Assembly (NCBI GenBank): GCA_934659425.1
Contig: CAKUHU010000001.1
Span: 248,001-312,000, forward strand
Direction of reading: 5' to 3'
Origin: an uncultured Oscillospiraceae bacterium
Lineage (GTDB): Bacteria > Bacillota > Clostridia > Oscillospirales > Oscillospiraceae
Length of the DNA stretch: 64,000 nt
The notes beneath the pieces are model-generated. The model did no database searches and was not told where the DNA came from. It worked only from the letters and a program-made list of their open reading frames with translations. The translations under genes were made by a program, and so were the position numbers. Shown piece after piece: positions 26,923 through 35,386 of this stretch (position 1 is its first letter; each line of letters starts with the position of its first letter).

Positions 26923-28796
26923 TTAATTTTTCTTGCTCCACTTCAGAAGCAGAGCAGAATTGATAATCACTGCCACAGAGCCTGCATTATGTACCAGCGC
27001 ACCGACAACTGGGTTGAGCGTCCCAATGATTGCCAGAGTAATCGCAATGAAATTCAGCGTCATGGAAAAAGTCATGTTGAGCTTGATGGTGGTCATCATC
27101 CGCTTGGACAGCGCCACAAGATGCGGAAGCTCCTTGACCTCGTCATCCACCAGTGCAATGTCCGCCGCATCCACGGCAATATCGCTGCCCACGCCGCCCA
27201 TGGCGATGCCCACATCCGCTTTCTTGAGCGCCGGAGCATCATTCACACCGTCGCCGATCATGCAGACGGGCAGGTTTTTGCCCTGATATTCGCCGATGTA
27301 TTTCAGTTTATCCTCCGGAAGGCAGTTTGCCCGAACCTCGCCGATATGCAGCTTTCCGGCAATAGTTTGGGCGGCGGCTTCGTGGTCACCGGTGAGAAGT
27401 ACAGGCTGTACCCCAGGCCGGACAGAGACGAGATCATTGCGGCACTTTCTTTCCGCAACGTATCGGAAAGCGCAAGAAAGCCGGAAAACACGCCATCCAC
27501 TGCCACATAAGTCACCGTGCAGCCCTGCCGGATGTAGGCTTCGGCGGACGGCACAGTATTTAGGGCAACGCCGTGTTCCCGCAGCAGCTCCGGGTTACCG
27601 GCAAGGATAGTTTTGCCATCAATCTTTGCGCGCACACCGCGATCGGGAATCATACTAAAATCAGTTACTTCGGCGAGCACGGCACCTGTTTTTTTGTAGC
27701 AGCTGATGATTGCCTTTCCGAGCGGATGCTCAGAGAGCTGCTCTGCCGATGCTGCAAGGCGGTAGATATCATTTTTATCGAAGGTTTCCGAAAGGCTTTC
27801 CGCCGCGACAACCTCCGGCGTTCCGTAGGTCAGCGTACCTGTTTTGTCAAAGGCAATGATCTTTGCTTTTGACAGCCGTTCCAGCGCGTCGCCCTCGCGG
27901 ACGAGAAAATCGTGCTTCGTGGCGTTGCCGATGGCTGCCATGATAGCTGTCGGAGTAGCGAGCACCAACGCACACGGGCAGAACACAACGAGAATTGTGA
28001 CTGCGCGGATGATCTGTCCCGTAATGAGCCAAGTAAGCCCTGCGGCGGAAAGCGCGATCACCACGATCCAAGTAGCCCATCTGTCGGCAAGGCCAACGAT
28101 TTTTGCTTTGCCCGCATCCGCAGACTGCACGAGATGAATCATCCGCTGAATGGAACTGTCCTCGCCGACCTTCGTTGCTTCCATTTCAAATGCGCCAAAT
28201 TGATTGACTGTACCGCTGGACACCGTATCGCCCACGGTCTTGTCCACAGGGAGGGATTCGCCGGTCATAACCGCCTGATTGATGGAGGTTTGTCCGGAGA
28301 GGATCACACCGTCCACCGGCACGCTTTCACCAGGGAGCACGCGGATATGATCTCCCACCTTGACCTGCTCGGCCGGGATGATCGTCTCTTTGCCGTTTCG
28401 CAGCACCCGCGCCGTCTGCGGCGTCAGATGCACCAGCTTTTCAATCCCGGCTCTGGCTTTTGCCGCGGTCAGTTCCTCAAGCAATGCACCGAGCTGCATA
28501 ATGACTGCCACCTCACCAGCGGCAAAGATTTCTCCAATGCAGACAGAGGCAATCAGTGCCAGAGACACCAGCACATCCGCTTTGATGTCAAAAGCCGTGA
28601 CCAGCCCAATCACTGCCTCCAGAATAATAGGGATACCGCACAGCACGATTGCGAACCATGCCATGTCAAAGGGGAACGGCTGAAATTTCAGTAGACTGCA
28701 AACAACTGCGATACCGGAGATCACAAGCAGCGTAATGTCTTTCTTGATGCCTCCAAGCTCCAAGAGGTGTTCCAGTCTCTCCATAACTCGCGTCAT
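26923..28796 (-). pseudogene. heavy-metal P1B-type ATPase with a one-base frameshift
   Basis: The first part (start 28796, AAGGAG site) encodes TM helices, TGES (MTGESLPVD), the metal-site CPC in VVFCPCALVLATPTA, the phosphorylation motif DKTGTLTYG and the HP motif SEHPLGKAI. Near 27411-27414 a run of four G (reverse strand) should be five: restoring one base rejoins SGLG to VQPVLLTGD and runs in frame to MIGDGVNDAPALKKAD and the end at 26923. The N-terminal metal-binding domain is absent. The last helix has VHNAGSVAVIINS rather than the CopA signature. It may be inactive, a sequencing error, or rescued by slippage. Confidence 0.85.
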
Positions 28797-28835
28797 AAAT
28801 AAGACTCCTTTTTATACTATATGGGGTATGGGTAT

Positions 28836-28864
28836 ATTATACATATAGGGGTATGGGTTGTCAA
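28836..28864 (-). promoter_or_regulatory. promoter and operator repeats of the metal ATPase
   Basis: Reverse strand TTGACA (28859-28864), 17-base spacer, TATAAT (28836-28841). Two direct repeats, ATATAGGGGTATGGG (28843-28857) and ATATGGGGTATGGG (28819-28832), bracket the -10 box. G-tract repeats of this type are the usual CsoR-family targets, and a csoR-like gene is adjacent. Confidence 0.8.
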
Positions 28865-28875
28865 GACGGCAAAAG

Positions 28876-28905
28876 AAAAAAGCCGACCAAAAAGGTCGGC
28901 TTTTT
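28876..28905 (-). terminator. terminator of the csoR-like gene
   Basis: AGCCGACC (28881-28888) and GGTCGGCT (28894-28901) form a stem with T runs on the reverse-strand exit. It isolates the regulator from the ATPase promoter. Confidence 0.85.
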
Positions 28906-28914
28906 AGGGGGTGG

Positions 28915-29187
28915 TTACATATTGGCAAAGCGCTCTACTGCTTTTGTAAAGTTCTCGATGGTTTGGTCCGCATCACCGTGCTCGATACCGTCCCGGACAC
29001 AATGCTTGATATGTCCTTCCAAAACAACTTTGCCACAGCCGTGAAGGGCCGATTTTGCAGCATTGATCTGTGACAAAATATCCTCACAAGGAACATCTTC
29101 ATCAATCATTCGGTCAATGGCTTGTACCTGTCCGATAATTTTTTTTAGCCTGCGATGAAGATTTTCAGAATCCATGCACTGTCTCAT
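28915..29187 (-). CDS. csoR: CsoR/RcnR-family metal-sensing repressor
   Basis: All-helical DNA-binding repressor that releases DNA on binding metal. The 90-residue length is typical. The ligand triad Cys34 (VPCEDIL), His59 and Cys63 (EGHIKHC) matches the Cu(I)-binding C-H-C of CsoR. GQVQAIDRMI and INAAKSALHG are family signatures. The ATG at 29187 follows GGAGGTG; a longer upstream frame overlaps the promoter. It is transcribed toward the metal ATPase and probably controls it and itself. Confidence 0.9.
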   Translation of the reverse strand: MRQCMDSENLHRRLKKIIGQVQAIDRMIDEDVPCEDILSQINAAKSALHGCGKVVLEGHIKHCVRDGIEHGDADQTIENFTKAVERFANM

Positions 29188-29223
29188 TTGTTCACCTCCA
29201 ATACAGTAAGGGGTGCGTGTATT

Positions 29224-29252
29224 ATTGTAATAAACAATGTCTGTTTTGTCAA
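29224..29252 (-). promoter_or_regulatory. promoter of the csoR-like gene
   Basis: Reverse strand TTGACA (29247-29252), 17-base spacer, TACAAT (29224-29229). A GCACCCCTTAC stretch just downstream resembles half of the operator repeats at the ATPase promoter. Confidence 0.75.
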
Positions 29253-29409
29253 TTTGGGTTTTATGCAATTCGTATTTGATATTTCTATCTTTCCTAAAAG
29301 AATGTCATACCGCATACCCATCATACTTGCGGCATTTGGTCAAGCATAGAATTTAAAATGGCATACTATTTTCATAAGACTTTAATCCATATGACCTCTA
29401 TTATTATAA

Positions 29410-29728
29410 CAGCGCAGATGACACCCACGAGCGGCTCGCCTCGGTGGGTGCCGGGGATCGGTCCCTTGCGGAGAAGAACCGCAGCGGCGAACCCTTTCCG
29501 GCGGAGGTGGACCGGGACGGCGAAGGCGTGTGGTGTACTATATCCAAGCCGCCTGGCTAAGCGAGTCGGCCCAGCTGGTGGACGGCCCCGCCTATCGGGA
29601 CTGGTGGCTCAATGAGGTGGGGGAGGCCCCAAGACAAAGCTTGACTACCAAGCCTTGACAGAGGAGAACATTAGGGCGCTGTCGAAGGAGGCCCTGCCCT
29701 TCCTGCCCCACACCATGCCCGCGGGATA
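29410..29728 (+). pseudogene. 3' fragment of the lipoprotein-type gene
   Basis: Plus-strand coding in shifting frames gives DRSLAEKNRSGEPFPAEVDR, then VYYIQAAWLSESAQLVDGPA and YRDWWLNEVG, then LDYQALTEENIRALSKEAL ending at a stop. The style matches the C-terminus of the lipoprotein family whose start-side fragment is at 26351-26640. At least two frameshifts show it is dead. Confidence 0.5.
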
Positions 29729-29734
29729 AAGGAG

Positions 29735-29772
29735 AAAAAACAGCCCGGAGCCTTGAGATTGGCTCCGGGCTG
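29735..29772 (-). terminator. terminator of the amino acid ABC operon
   Basis: CAGCCCGGAGCC (29741-29752) pairs with GGCTCCGGGCTG (29761-29772). Six T residues follow on the reverse strand. Confidence 0.88.
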
Positions 29773-29783
29773 TATGTTTGCGG

Positions 29784-30545
29784 TTACGCCTCGGCATAAC
29801 GGGAGAGGAACTGCCTCGTCCGTTCCTCTTTCGGATTTTCGATGACCTCCCGGGCGGGGCCCCGCTCTACAATGACACCTCCATCCATAAAGAGAACCTC
29901 GTCGGCCACATCCCGGGCAAAGGCCATTTCGTGGGTGACGATGATCATGGTGGTGTGTTGCTCGGCCAGGGAGCGGATCACCTTCAGCACTTCGCCCGTC
30001 AGCTCCGGATCCAGGGCGGAGGTGGGCTCGTCAAAGCACAGCACATCGGGATGGAGGGCCAGGGCACGGGCGATGGCCACCCGCTGCTGCTGGCCGCCGG
30101 AGAGCTGATGGGGATAGTGACCCTCCCGGTTGGCCAGGCCCATGCGCTGCAATAGCGACCTGCCCTGCTCGTCGATATCGGCCCACTGGCGTTTGTCCGG
30201 ATGGCGGAGTTTCACAGCCAAGGTGACGTTTTCCAGCGCGGTATATTGGGGGAAGAGATTGAAGTTTTGAAACACCAGCCCGAAGTGGAGCCGCTTTTCC
30301 CGGACTTCGCTCTCCCGCTGGGTAGCGGGGTCTGCGGCATCAAAGATGACTTTATTTCGGATGGAGATGACGCCTGAATCGGGGGTCTCCAAAAAGTTGA
30401 GGCAGCGCAGAAGGGTGGTCTTGCCTGAACCGGAGGAGCCGATAATGGCCATGGCCTGCCCCTCGTCCAAGGAGAAGGAGATGTCCTTCAATACCTCGGT
30501 GGCGCCGAAATGCTTTTCGATGTTATGTGCTTCCAAGATCGGCAT
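29784..30545 (-). CDS. polar amino acid ABC transporter ATP-binding protein
   Basis: Energises uptake of a polar amino acid. The 253-residue GlnQ/HisP-type protein has Walker A GSSGSGKTTLLR, the signature LSGGQQQRVAIARAL, Walker B VLCFDEPTSALDPE and the switch His in IIVTHEMAFA. The ATG at 30545 has AAGGAGG upstream, with 13 bases after the permease stop. It is the last gene of the three-gene operon. Confidence 0.93.
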   Translation of the reverse strand: MPILEAHNIEKHFGATEVLKDISFSLDEGQAMAIIGSSGSGKTTLLRCLNFLETPDSGVISIRNKVIFDAADPATQRESEVREKRLHFGLVFQNFNLFPQYTALENVTLAVKLRHPDKRQWADIDEQGRSLLQRMGLANREGHYPHQLSGGQQQRVAIARALALHPDVLCFDEPTSALDPELTGEVLKVIRSLAEQHTTMIIVTHEMAFARDVADEVLFMDGGVIVERGPAREVIENPKEERTRQFLSRYAEA

Positions 30546-30558
30546 GTGAGACACCTCC

Positions 30559-31266
30559 TTACTTAAAGTAGTCCAGCTTTTTCTCCAGATAGCCGAAGAC
30601 AAGGGTGAGAATACCGTTGACCACGAGATAAAACACCGCGGTGTAGAACAAGGGCCAGATCATGCCCTTTTTGATGAAGGATTCGCCCATCCAGATGATC
30701 TCGTATACTGAGATGACCCGCACCAAGGCGGTATCCTTCACCAGAGTGATAAACTCGTTGGACATGGGAGGGACGATGCGCTTGATCACCTGCAGGAGAG
30801 TGATCCTGAAAAAGATCTGGCTCTTGGTCATCCCCAGCACTTGTCCCGCCTCATACTGGCCCCGAGGCACCGATTGGATGCCGCCCCGGTAGATCTCTGA
30901 AAAATAGCAGGCGTAGTTGATGACAAAGGATACCAGCGCCGCAGTGAACCGAGGCAGCAGAGGAAGACCGAATATCAGGCCGGGCCCATAAAAGATGATG
31001 AGGATCTGGATCATCAAGGGGGTGCCCCGAATCACCCAGACAATGACCTTTATAAAGACGCTGATGGGCCGGAAGGAGGACAAGTACAAACGAAATCCCG
31101 ACGCATTTCCGGTCCGGTTCAGAAAGCGGAAGGGAGTCCAGCGGCTCATGGAGCCAAAACTGATGATGAGTCCCAAGGGCAGGGCGAACACCAGCGTCAG
31201 CACGAAGAGCTCCAGGGTGGTGATCAGCCCCTCCAGCAGGGTGAGGGTGACAGACAGAAGCGACAT
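30559..31266 (-). CDS. polar amino acid ABC transporter permease
   Basis: Membrane subunit of 235 residues with about five helices. The inner-membrane EAA loop YEAGQVLGMTKSQIFFRITL contacts the ATPase. The ATG at 31266 follows AGAGGTG. Family: HisM/GlnP-type permeases. It lies between the binding protein and ATPase genes. Confidence 0.92.
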   Translation of the reverse strand: MSLLSVTLTLLEGLITTLELFVLTLVFALPLGLIISFGSMSRWTPFRFLNRTGNASGFRLYLSSFRPISVFIKVIVWVIRGTPLMIQILIIFYGPGLIFGLPLLPRFTAALVSFVINYACYFSEIYRGGIQSVPRGQYEAGQVLGMTKSQIFFRITLLQVIKRIVPPMSNEFITLVKDTALVRVISVYEIIWMGESFIKKGMIWPLFYTAVFYLVVNGILTLVFGYLEKKLDYFK

Positions 31267-31294
31267 GGGCAACACCTCTCTTAAAACCGGGTAA

Positions 31295-31322
31295 GGGCAG
31301 AGGGCCTTTTGGCCCTCTGCCC
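31295..31322 (-). other. intercistronic hairpin between binding-protein and permease genes
   Basis: GGGCAGAGGGCC (31295-31306) and GGCCCTCTGCCC (31311-31322) form a perfect 12-bp stem without a T run. Such stems often protect the 3' end of the abundant binding-protein message. Confidence 0.7.
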
Positions 31323-31346
31323 AGTCATGTTTGGGAAAGGGAAAGG

Positions 31347-32192
31347 TTACGGTTCTGTGATGGACTCCTGTACGCCATAGGTGGTGGCGGTGTTCATTAC
31401 AGTGCCGGCGTCATAGGCCTCTTTCCAGAAGGTGTTGAAGGCATCCGCCAAATCAGAGCCCTTGCGGAAGGCCACGCCGTATTCCTCACTGTTGAGCTGA
31501 ACAGTATAGGTCAGGTCGGGATAGCTGGTACCCTCGCCGATCATGGCACCCGCCATCAGCAGGTCGATGACACAGGCGTCAGAGGCGCCGGAGGCCACTT
31601 CCAGAAGGGCATCGGCCTGGGTCTGCTTGGCCACGTAGCTCAGCCCCAACTCATCGAGCTGCTCTGCACCGGCAGAGCCGTTTTCCACGGCAAAGCGCAG
31701 TTCAGACAGGCTTTCCACGCTCTGATAGTCCTCTGCTTTATCGGCGGGAAGGACCACCACCTGGCCATTCTTGCAGTAGGGGATGGAGGTAGCGGCGCCA
31801 TTCTTTACCTCATCGGTGAGAGTCATGCCGTTCCAGACGCAGTCGATACCCTTGGCCTCCAGCTCCATCAGCTTGTTGTCCCAGTTGATCTCCAAAAATT
31901 CTACCTCGACGCCCAGGCTCTCGGCAAAAGCTTTGGCCATGTCGGCATCAAAGCCGATCCACTCACCATTTTCATCCGTGTAGTCCATGGGCGCAAAGTC
32001 GGTCATGCCGACGATCAGGGTGCCTTTGCCCTGAACATAGGCCACATCGCTCTCCGCGGCGGCACTCTCCGCCGGGGTGCTCTCGGCGGCCTGGGACGGA
32101 GCAGTGGACTGCGTGGTGGTACCACCGCCGCAGGCGGTCAGAGACAGGCCCAGAGCCATGGCCAGGGCCAGAGAGATATATTTCTTTTTCAT
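31347..32192 (-). CDS. polar amino acid ABC transporter substrate-binding lipoprotein
   Basis: Extracellular lipoprotein that captures the substrate. The 281-residue protein has the signal MKKKYISLALAMALGLSLTAC with the lipid-attached Cys21, a Ser/Ala/Glu-rich spacer, then a family 3 solute-binding fold. The fold's markers are IVGMTDFAPMDYTDENGEWI, GFDADMAKAFAESL and FRKGSDLADAFN. AGGAGG precedes the ATG at 32192; the longer upstream frame overlaps the promoter. The exact amino acid is not determined. Confidence 0.93.
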   Translation of the reverse strand: MKKKYISLALAMALGLSLTACGGGTTTQSTAPSQAAESTPAESAAAESDVAYVQGKGTLIVGMTDFAPMDYTDENGEWIGFDADMAKAFAESLGVEVEFLEINWDNKLMELEAKGIDCVWNGMTLTDEVKNGAATSIPYCKNGQVVVLPADKAEDYQSVESLSELRFAVENGSAGAEQLDELGLSYVAKQTQADALLEVASGASDACVIDLLMAGAMIGEGTSYPDLTYTVQLNSEEYGVAFRKGSDLADAFNTFWKEAYDAGTVMNTATTYGVQESITEP

Positions 32193-32234
32193 TTGAGAAA
32201 TCCTCCTTTGATATGCAAAAGATAATGATTTAGT

Positions 32235-32263
32235 ATAGTAACACGCTAAAGAACTAATGTAAA
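32235..32263 (-). promoter_or_regulatory. promoter of the amino acid ABC operon
   Basis: Reverse strand TTTACA (32258-32263), 17-base spacer, TACTAT (32235-32240), about 40 bases before the binding-protein start. Confidence 0.7.
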
Positions 32264-32427
32264 GAGGAAAACCATCGTCGTTTTTCACAAAATAACGGGG
32301 TAGAGAGAAAAGTTTTCCGCAAAAGGCTGGATTTTGCCGCCGAACCAAAATCCGCCTGGAATAGGAGCGGAGAAAATTCCACATCTTAAGGGCAGATTTT
32401 CAGATGATTGAAAATGGAGGAAGGAGC

Positions 32428-33564
32428 ATGAAAAAATGGATCGCGGCTATGCTTGCCGTCAGCCTTTGCGTTCTGCCTGCCCACGCCGCAGTAGCAGGCT
32501 CGCCGGAGGTAAAGGCGGGGGCCGCCGTACTGATGGAAAAGGAGACGGGGAAGGTGCTCTATGAGATGAATCCCCATGACAAATTGGAGCCGGCCAGTGT
32601 CACCAAGGTGATGACTCTGCTGCTGGTGATGGAGGCCATAGATTCGGGAGCCCTGTCAGCGGAGGACACGGTGCAGGTGTCCGCCCGGGCGGCATCCATG
32701 GGAGGCTCTCAGGTCTACTTGAAAGAGGGGGAGACCATGACGGTCCGGGACCTTTTGAAATCGGTGGCGGTGGTGTCCGGCAATGACGCGGCTGTGGCGC
32801 TGGCCGAGCGGTTGGCGGGCAGTGAGAGTGCCTTTGTGGAGCGGATGAATCAGCGTGCCGCCGAGCTGGGCATGGAGGATACCACCTTCCTGAACTGTAC
32901 CGGCCTGCCTGCGCCGGGGCACCTGACCTCGGCCTATGACATCGCTCTCATGAGCCGGGAGCTGATTTTAAATCATCCGGGCATTCGGGAGTATACCACC
33001 ATTTGGATGGACTCTATCCGGGAAGGGGCCTTTCAGCTCTCCAACACGAATAAGCTGATCCGGTTTTATGATGGGGCCACCGGCCTGAAGACAGGCTCTA
33101 CCGATGCCGCGCTCTACTGTCTGTCAGCTACAGCGGAACGGGACGGTATGGAGATGATTGCGGTGGTCTTGAAATCTCCCACCTCCGCCGACCGGTTTGA
33201 GAGCGCCAAGTCCATGCTGGATTTTGGCTTTGCCAATTATACCGTGCTGGAGGCAAAGCCTGGCCAGGCGTTGGTGCCGGTCAAGGTGCTGTTGGGAGAG
33301 CGGGAATATGTGCAGCCTGTGCTCCCGGGCAGCAGCCGGGTACTGCTGGAGAAGAGCCAGGTCAATGAGGTGGAGACCAAAATCGCACTGTGTACGGATG
33401 TGGAAGCCCCCGTAGAGGCGGGACAGAAATTGGGTGAGATGACAGTGAGCGTGGCCGGGGAGGTCCGGGAAGTCATCCCCATCGTGGCTTCACAGAAGGT
33501 GGAGCGGCTCACCATTCCGGGAATCTTCAAAAATCTGCTGGAACAATTCTTTATGGCAGGATAA
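32428..33564 (+). CDS. D-alanyl-D-alanine carboxypeptidase (S11, DacF/PBP5 type)
   Basis: Trims the terminal D-Ala from cell-wall pentapeptides. The 378-residue secreted protein has signal MKKWIAAMLAVSLCVLPAHA, then the S11 motifs SVTK (active-site Ser), SGND and KTGST in GLKTGSTDAA. A beta-rich C-terminal domain precedes a C-terminal amphipathic stretch (FKNLLEQFFMAG) that would touch the membrane. The ATG at 32428 follows GGAGGAAGGAGC. DacF-type enzymes serve vegetative or spore cortex synthesis; which one is not clear here. Confidence 0.93.
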   Translation: MKKWIAAMLAVSLCVLPAHAAVAGSPEVKAGAAVLMEKETGKVLYEMNPHDKLEPASVTKVMTLLLVMEAIDSGALSAEDTVQVSARAASMGGSQVYLKEGETMTVRDLLKSVAVVSGNDAAVALAERLAGSESAFVERMNQRAAELGMEDTTFLNCTGLPAPGHLTSAYDIALMSRELILNHPGIREYTTIWMDSIREGAFQLSNTNKLIRFYDGATGLKTGSTDAALYCLSATAERDGMEMIAVVLKSPTSADRFESAKSMLDFGFANYTVLEAKPGQALVPVKVLLGEREYVQPVLPGSSRVLLEKSQVNEVETKIALCTDVEAPVEAGQKLGEMTVSVAGEVREVIPIVASQKVERLTIPGIFKNLLEQFFMAG

Positions 33565-33567
33565 AAA

Positions 33568-33607
33568 AGGAAGGGGGCGGCCTCATGCCGCCCCCTTCCT
33601 TTTGTTT
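33568..33607. terminator. terminator between convergent carboxypeptidase and antiporter genes
   Basis: AGGAAGGGGGCGGC and GCCGCCCCCTTCCT form a 14-bp stem. TTTTGTTTTTTT follows on the plus strand, and an A run before it serves the other strand. Confidence 0.88.
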
Positions 33608-33609
33608 TT

Positions 33610-34578
33610 TTAAAAGACGAACTGAAATGCGCAGAAGGCCGCGTATACCAGCAGTAAAATGATTCCCTGGATCCGGGAGAGCTTTCTGCGGATGAGGGCG
33701 GGAATGGTCATAAAGGCCATGACAAACAGCATTACCGGCATATCCACGATTAAGGAAGCGTTATAGCCGGCAATGGTTTTGCTGGCCGGGATAGAGAAGG
33801 GGGCCAGCACAGTAGACAATCCGCTGACCAAGACCAGGTTAAAGAGGTTGGCGCCCACAATGTTTCCCAAAGACAGCGCGCTGTGGCCCTTGACAAGGGA
33901 GGTGACGGCCGTCACCAGCTCGGGAAGGGAGGTCCCCAGAGCGACAAAAGTCAGGGCGATCACCGACTCGGGAACTCCCAGGGCTTGGGCGATCAGGGTA
34001 CCGTTGTCTACCAGCAGGTTGGCACCCACCGCGATGAAAGCGGCACCGACCACCAGAAGGATCACACATTTGCGGATGTCAATCGTGGGGCTATCCTCTG
34101 TATCCTCTGTGTCAAAAACTTTGGGCAAAGTGAAGGCACGCCAGATGGTGAGAATCATGTAGAGCACGAACATGGCCAGCAAAATGGCGCCTGTGAGTCT
34201 GGTAAACTGGCCGGAGGAATAGGCGGTGTAGACATAGAAAGCCGCCGCGACAAAGAAGAACAGGACGGGGATGCCGAAGCTGGCCCGGCTCACCTTGGAA
34301 GGGCGGACGGCGATGGTCAGGGCGGCGATCAGGGCGGTATTGCAGATGATGGATCCGATGGCGTTGCCGTAGGCGATCTCTCCATGGCCGCTGACAGCAG
34401 AGGTGGCGGAGACCATGACCTCGGGCAGTGTCGTACCGATGGAGACCACAGTGGCGCCGATGAGCAGCTCCGGTACACCGAAGCGGTGGGCGATGCCGGT
34501 GGCGCCATCTACGAACCAGTCTCCGCCCTTGATGAGCAGAAGGAGTCCCACTGCAAACAAAAGTACAGGTATGAACAT
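33610..34578 (-). CDS. CaCA-family cation antiporter, probable Mn2+ (or Ca2+) exporter
   Basis: The 322-residue membrane protein has ten or so helices in two inverted halves. The duplicated alpha-repeats are GTTLPEVMVSATSA and GTSLPELVTAVTSL, holding the acidic residues that bind the cation. This is the YrbG-type calcium/sodium antiporter family. AAGGAG lies 8 bases before the ATG. The leader upstream carries a yybP-ykoY (manganese) riboswitch candidate, which points to export of excess manganese; that assignment is inference from the regulator. Confidence 0.9.
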   Translation of the reverse strand: MFIPVLLFAVGLLLLIKGGDWFVDGATGIAHRFGVPELLIGATVVSIGTTLPEVMVSATSAVSGHGEIAYGNAIGSIICNTALIAALTIAVRPSKVSRASFGIPVLFFFVAAAFYVYTAYSSGQFTRLTGAILLAMFVLYMILTIWRAFTLPKVFDTEDTEDSPTIDIRKCVILLVVGAAFIAVGANLLVDNGTLIAQALGVPESVIALTFVALGTSLPELVTAVTSLVKGHSALSLGNIVGANLFNLVLVSGLSTVLAPFSIPASKTIAGYNASLIVDMPVMLFVMAFMTIPALIRRKLSRIQGIILLLVYAAFCAFQFVF

Positions 34579-34813
34579 GATTCTCTCTCCTTTTATGTTT
34601 TAGCTCGTTTTTGAAATATCAACACATTCCCCCAAATTTGATAGCGGGGAATGATGCCGGCTCCAGTCAGGACAGCGGGGGATATTTTCTCCTGCGGTGA
34701 TAAAATATAGGAGAAAGCTTTCTGCCTCTTACAGCGGTCTGAAAAGGCGTAAAAACGCGCCATGAAAAGTGTGCATCCACAATCGGAAGTTGGGGATGCG
34801 GTCCAAAAGAAAT

Positions 34814-35008
34814 AAAAAAAGAGACTCAAATATAACCGCAAGGCTATACCTGAGTCTTTCTTTCACTACAAAGAGAGTAAGACCCCATATACAGCGTTGC
34901 CGTCATATATGAGTCTCGCAATTTGAAGCAAGCCAGACCACATAGGCCGGGGATGTTGACTTGCTGCGTACGTTTCGTACGTTTGCTACTCCCCCATAAA
35001 ATATTTAT
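34814..35008 (-). promoter_or_regulatory. yybP-ykoY manganese riboswitch with terminator
   Basis: On the reverse strand the leader contains GGGGAGTAGC (34985-34994), a long P2/P3 region with GTCAACA followed by CCGGC, and GCGAGAC. These are the conserved loops of the yybP-ykoY aptamer. The 3' part AGACTCATATA (34906-34916) can instead pair with TATATGGGGTCT (34880-34891). A 15-bp terminator stem (34823-34856) with seven T residues (34814-34820) follows. By family knowledge Mn2+ binding favours expression. The antiporter gene begins about 235 bases after the terminator. Confidence 0.85.
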
Positions 35009-35014
35009 TGGTGT

Positions 35015-35043
35015 AATGTACCACAATCTGACTGAGTTGTCAA
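35015..35043 (-). promoter_or_regulatory. promoter of the riboswitch leader
   Basis: Reverse strand TTGACA (35038-35043), 17-base spacer, TACATT (35015-35020). Transcription would begin near 35008, just before the aptamer. Confidence 0.8.
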
Positions 35044-35055
35044 TCACTTTCCTGC

Positions 35056-35386
35056 TTGAAATTTTTTACAAAAATAATTTTGAAAAAGAGGAGAGAATTT
35101 GACTTGACAGCCGAGGTTTTCTCAGAGCGGGAGGAGGCATCACTTCAGGAAAAAACGGATCACCCGGTGATTTCTTTGACGGTACGGCTGATGCCGCATG
35201 GGGAGGTCAAGCCAGGTTTTCTTATCTGCGATGCTCTTTTGCTGGGAAAAGGTCTCGAATTCCACCCTGCTCTGGTAGGCATCTATGCCGTGGGGAAGCG
35301 GCCCTGCCTTTGGCCCCTCACCGGCCCGGCAGAGGGCGGAGATTTCTTATTCTGGACAGGGCGGGGCGGGCGAATGGACACGGGAG
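35056..35386. other. intergenic stretch, no convincing gene
   Basis: A plus-strand frame here (containing PHGEVKPGFLICDALLLGKG) has no ribosome site at a useful start and runs into the MATE gene on the opposite strand. It could be debris. No RNA element was recognised. Confidence 0.4.

Noticed and set aside
27303..28796. Programmed frameshift as the default explanation for the split ATPase
   Set aside because: A Gly-tRNA slip is possible, but no stimulatory structure or canonical heptamer was seen; a simple indel or sequencing error is more likely.
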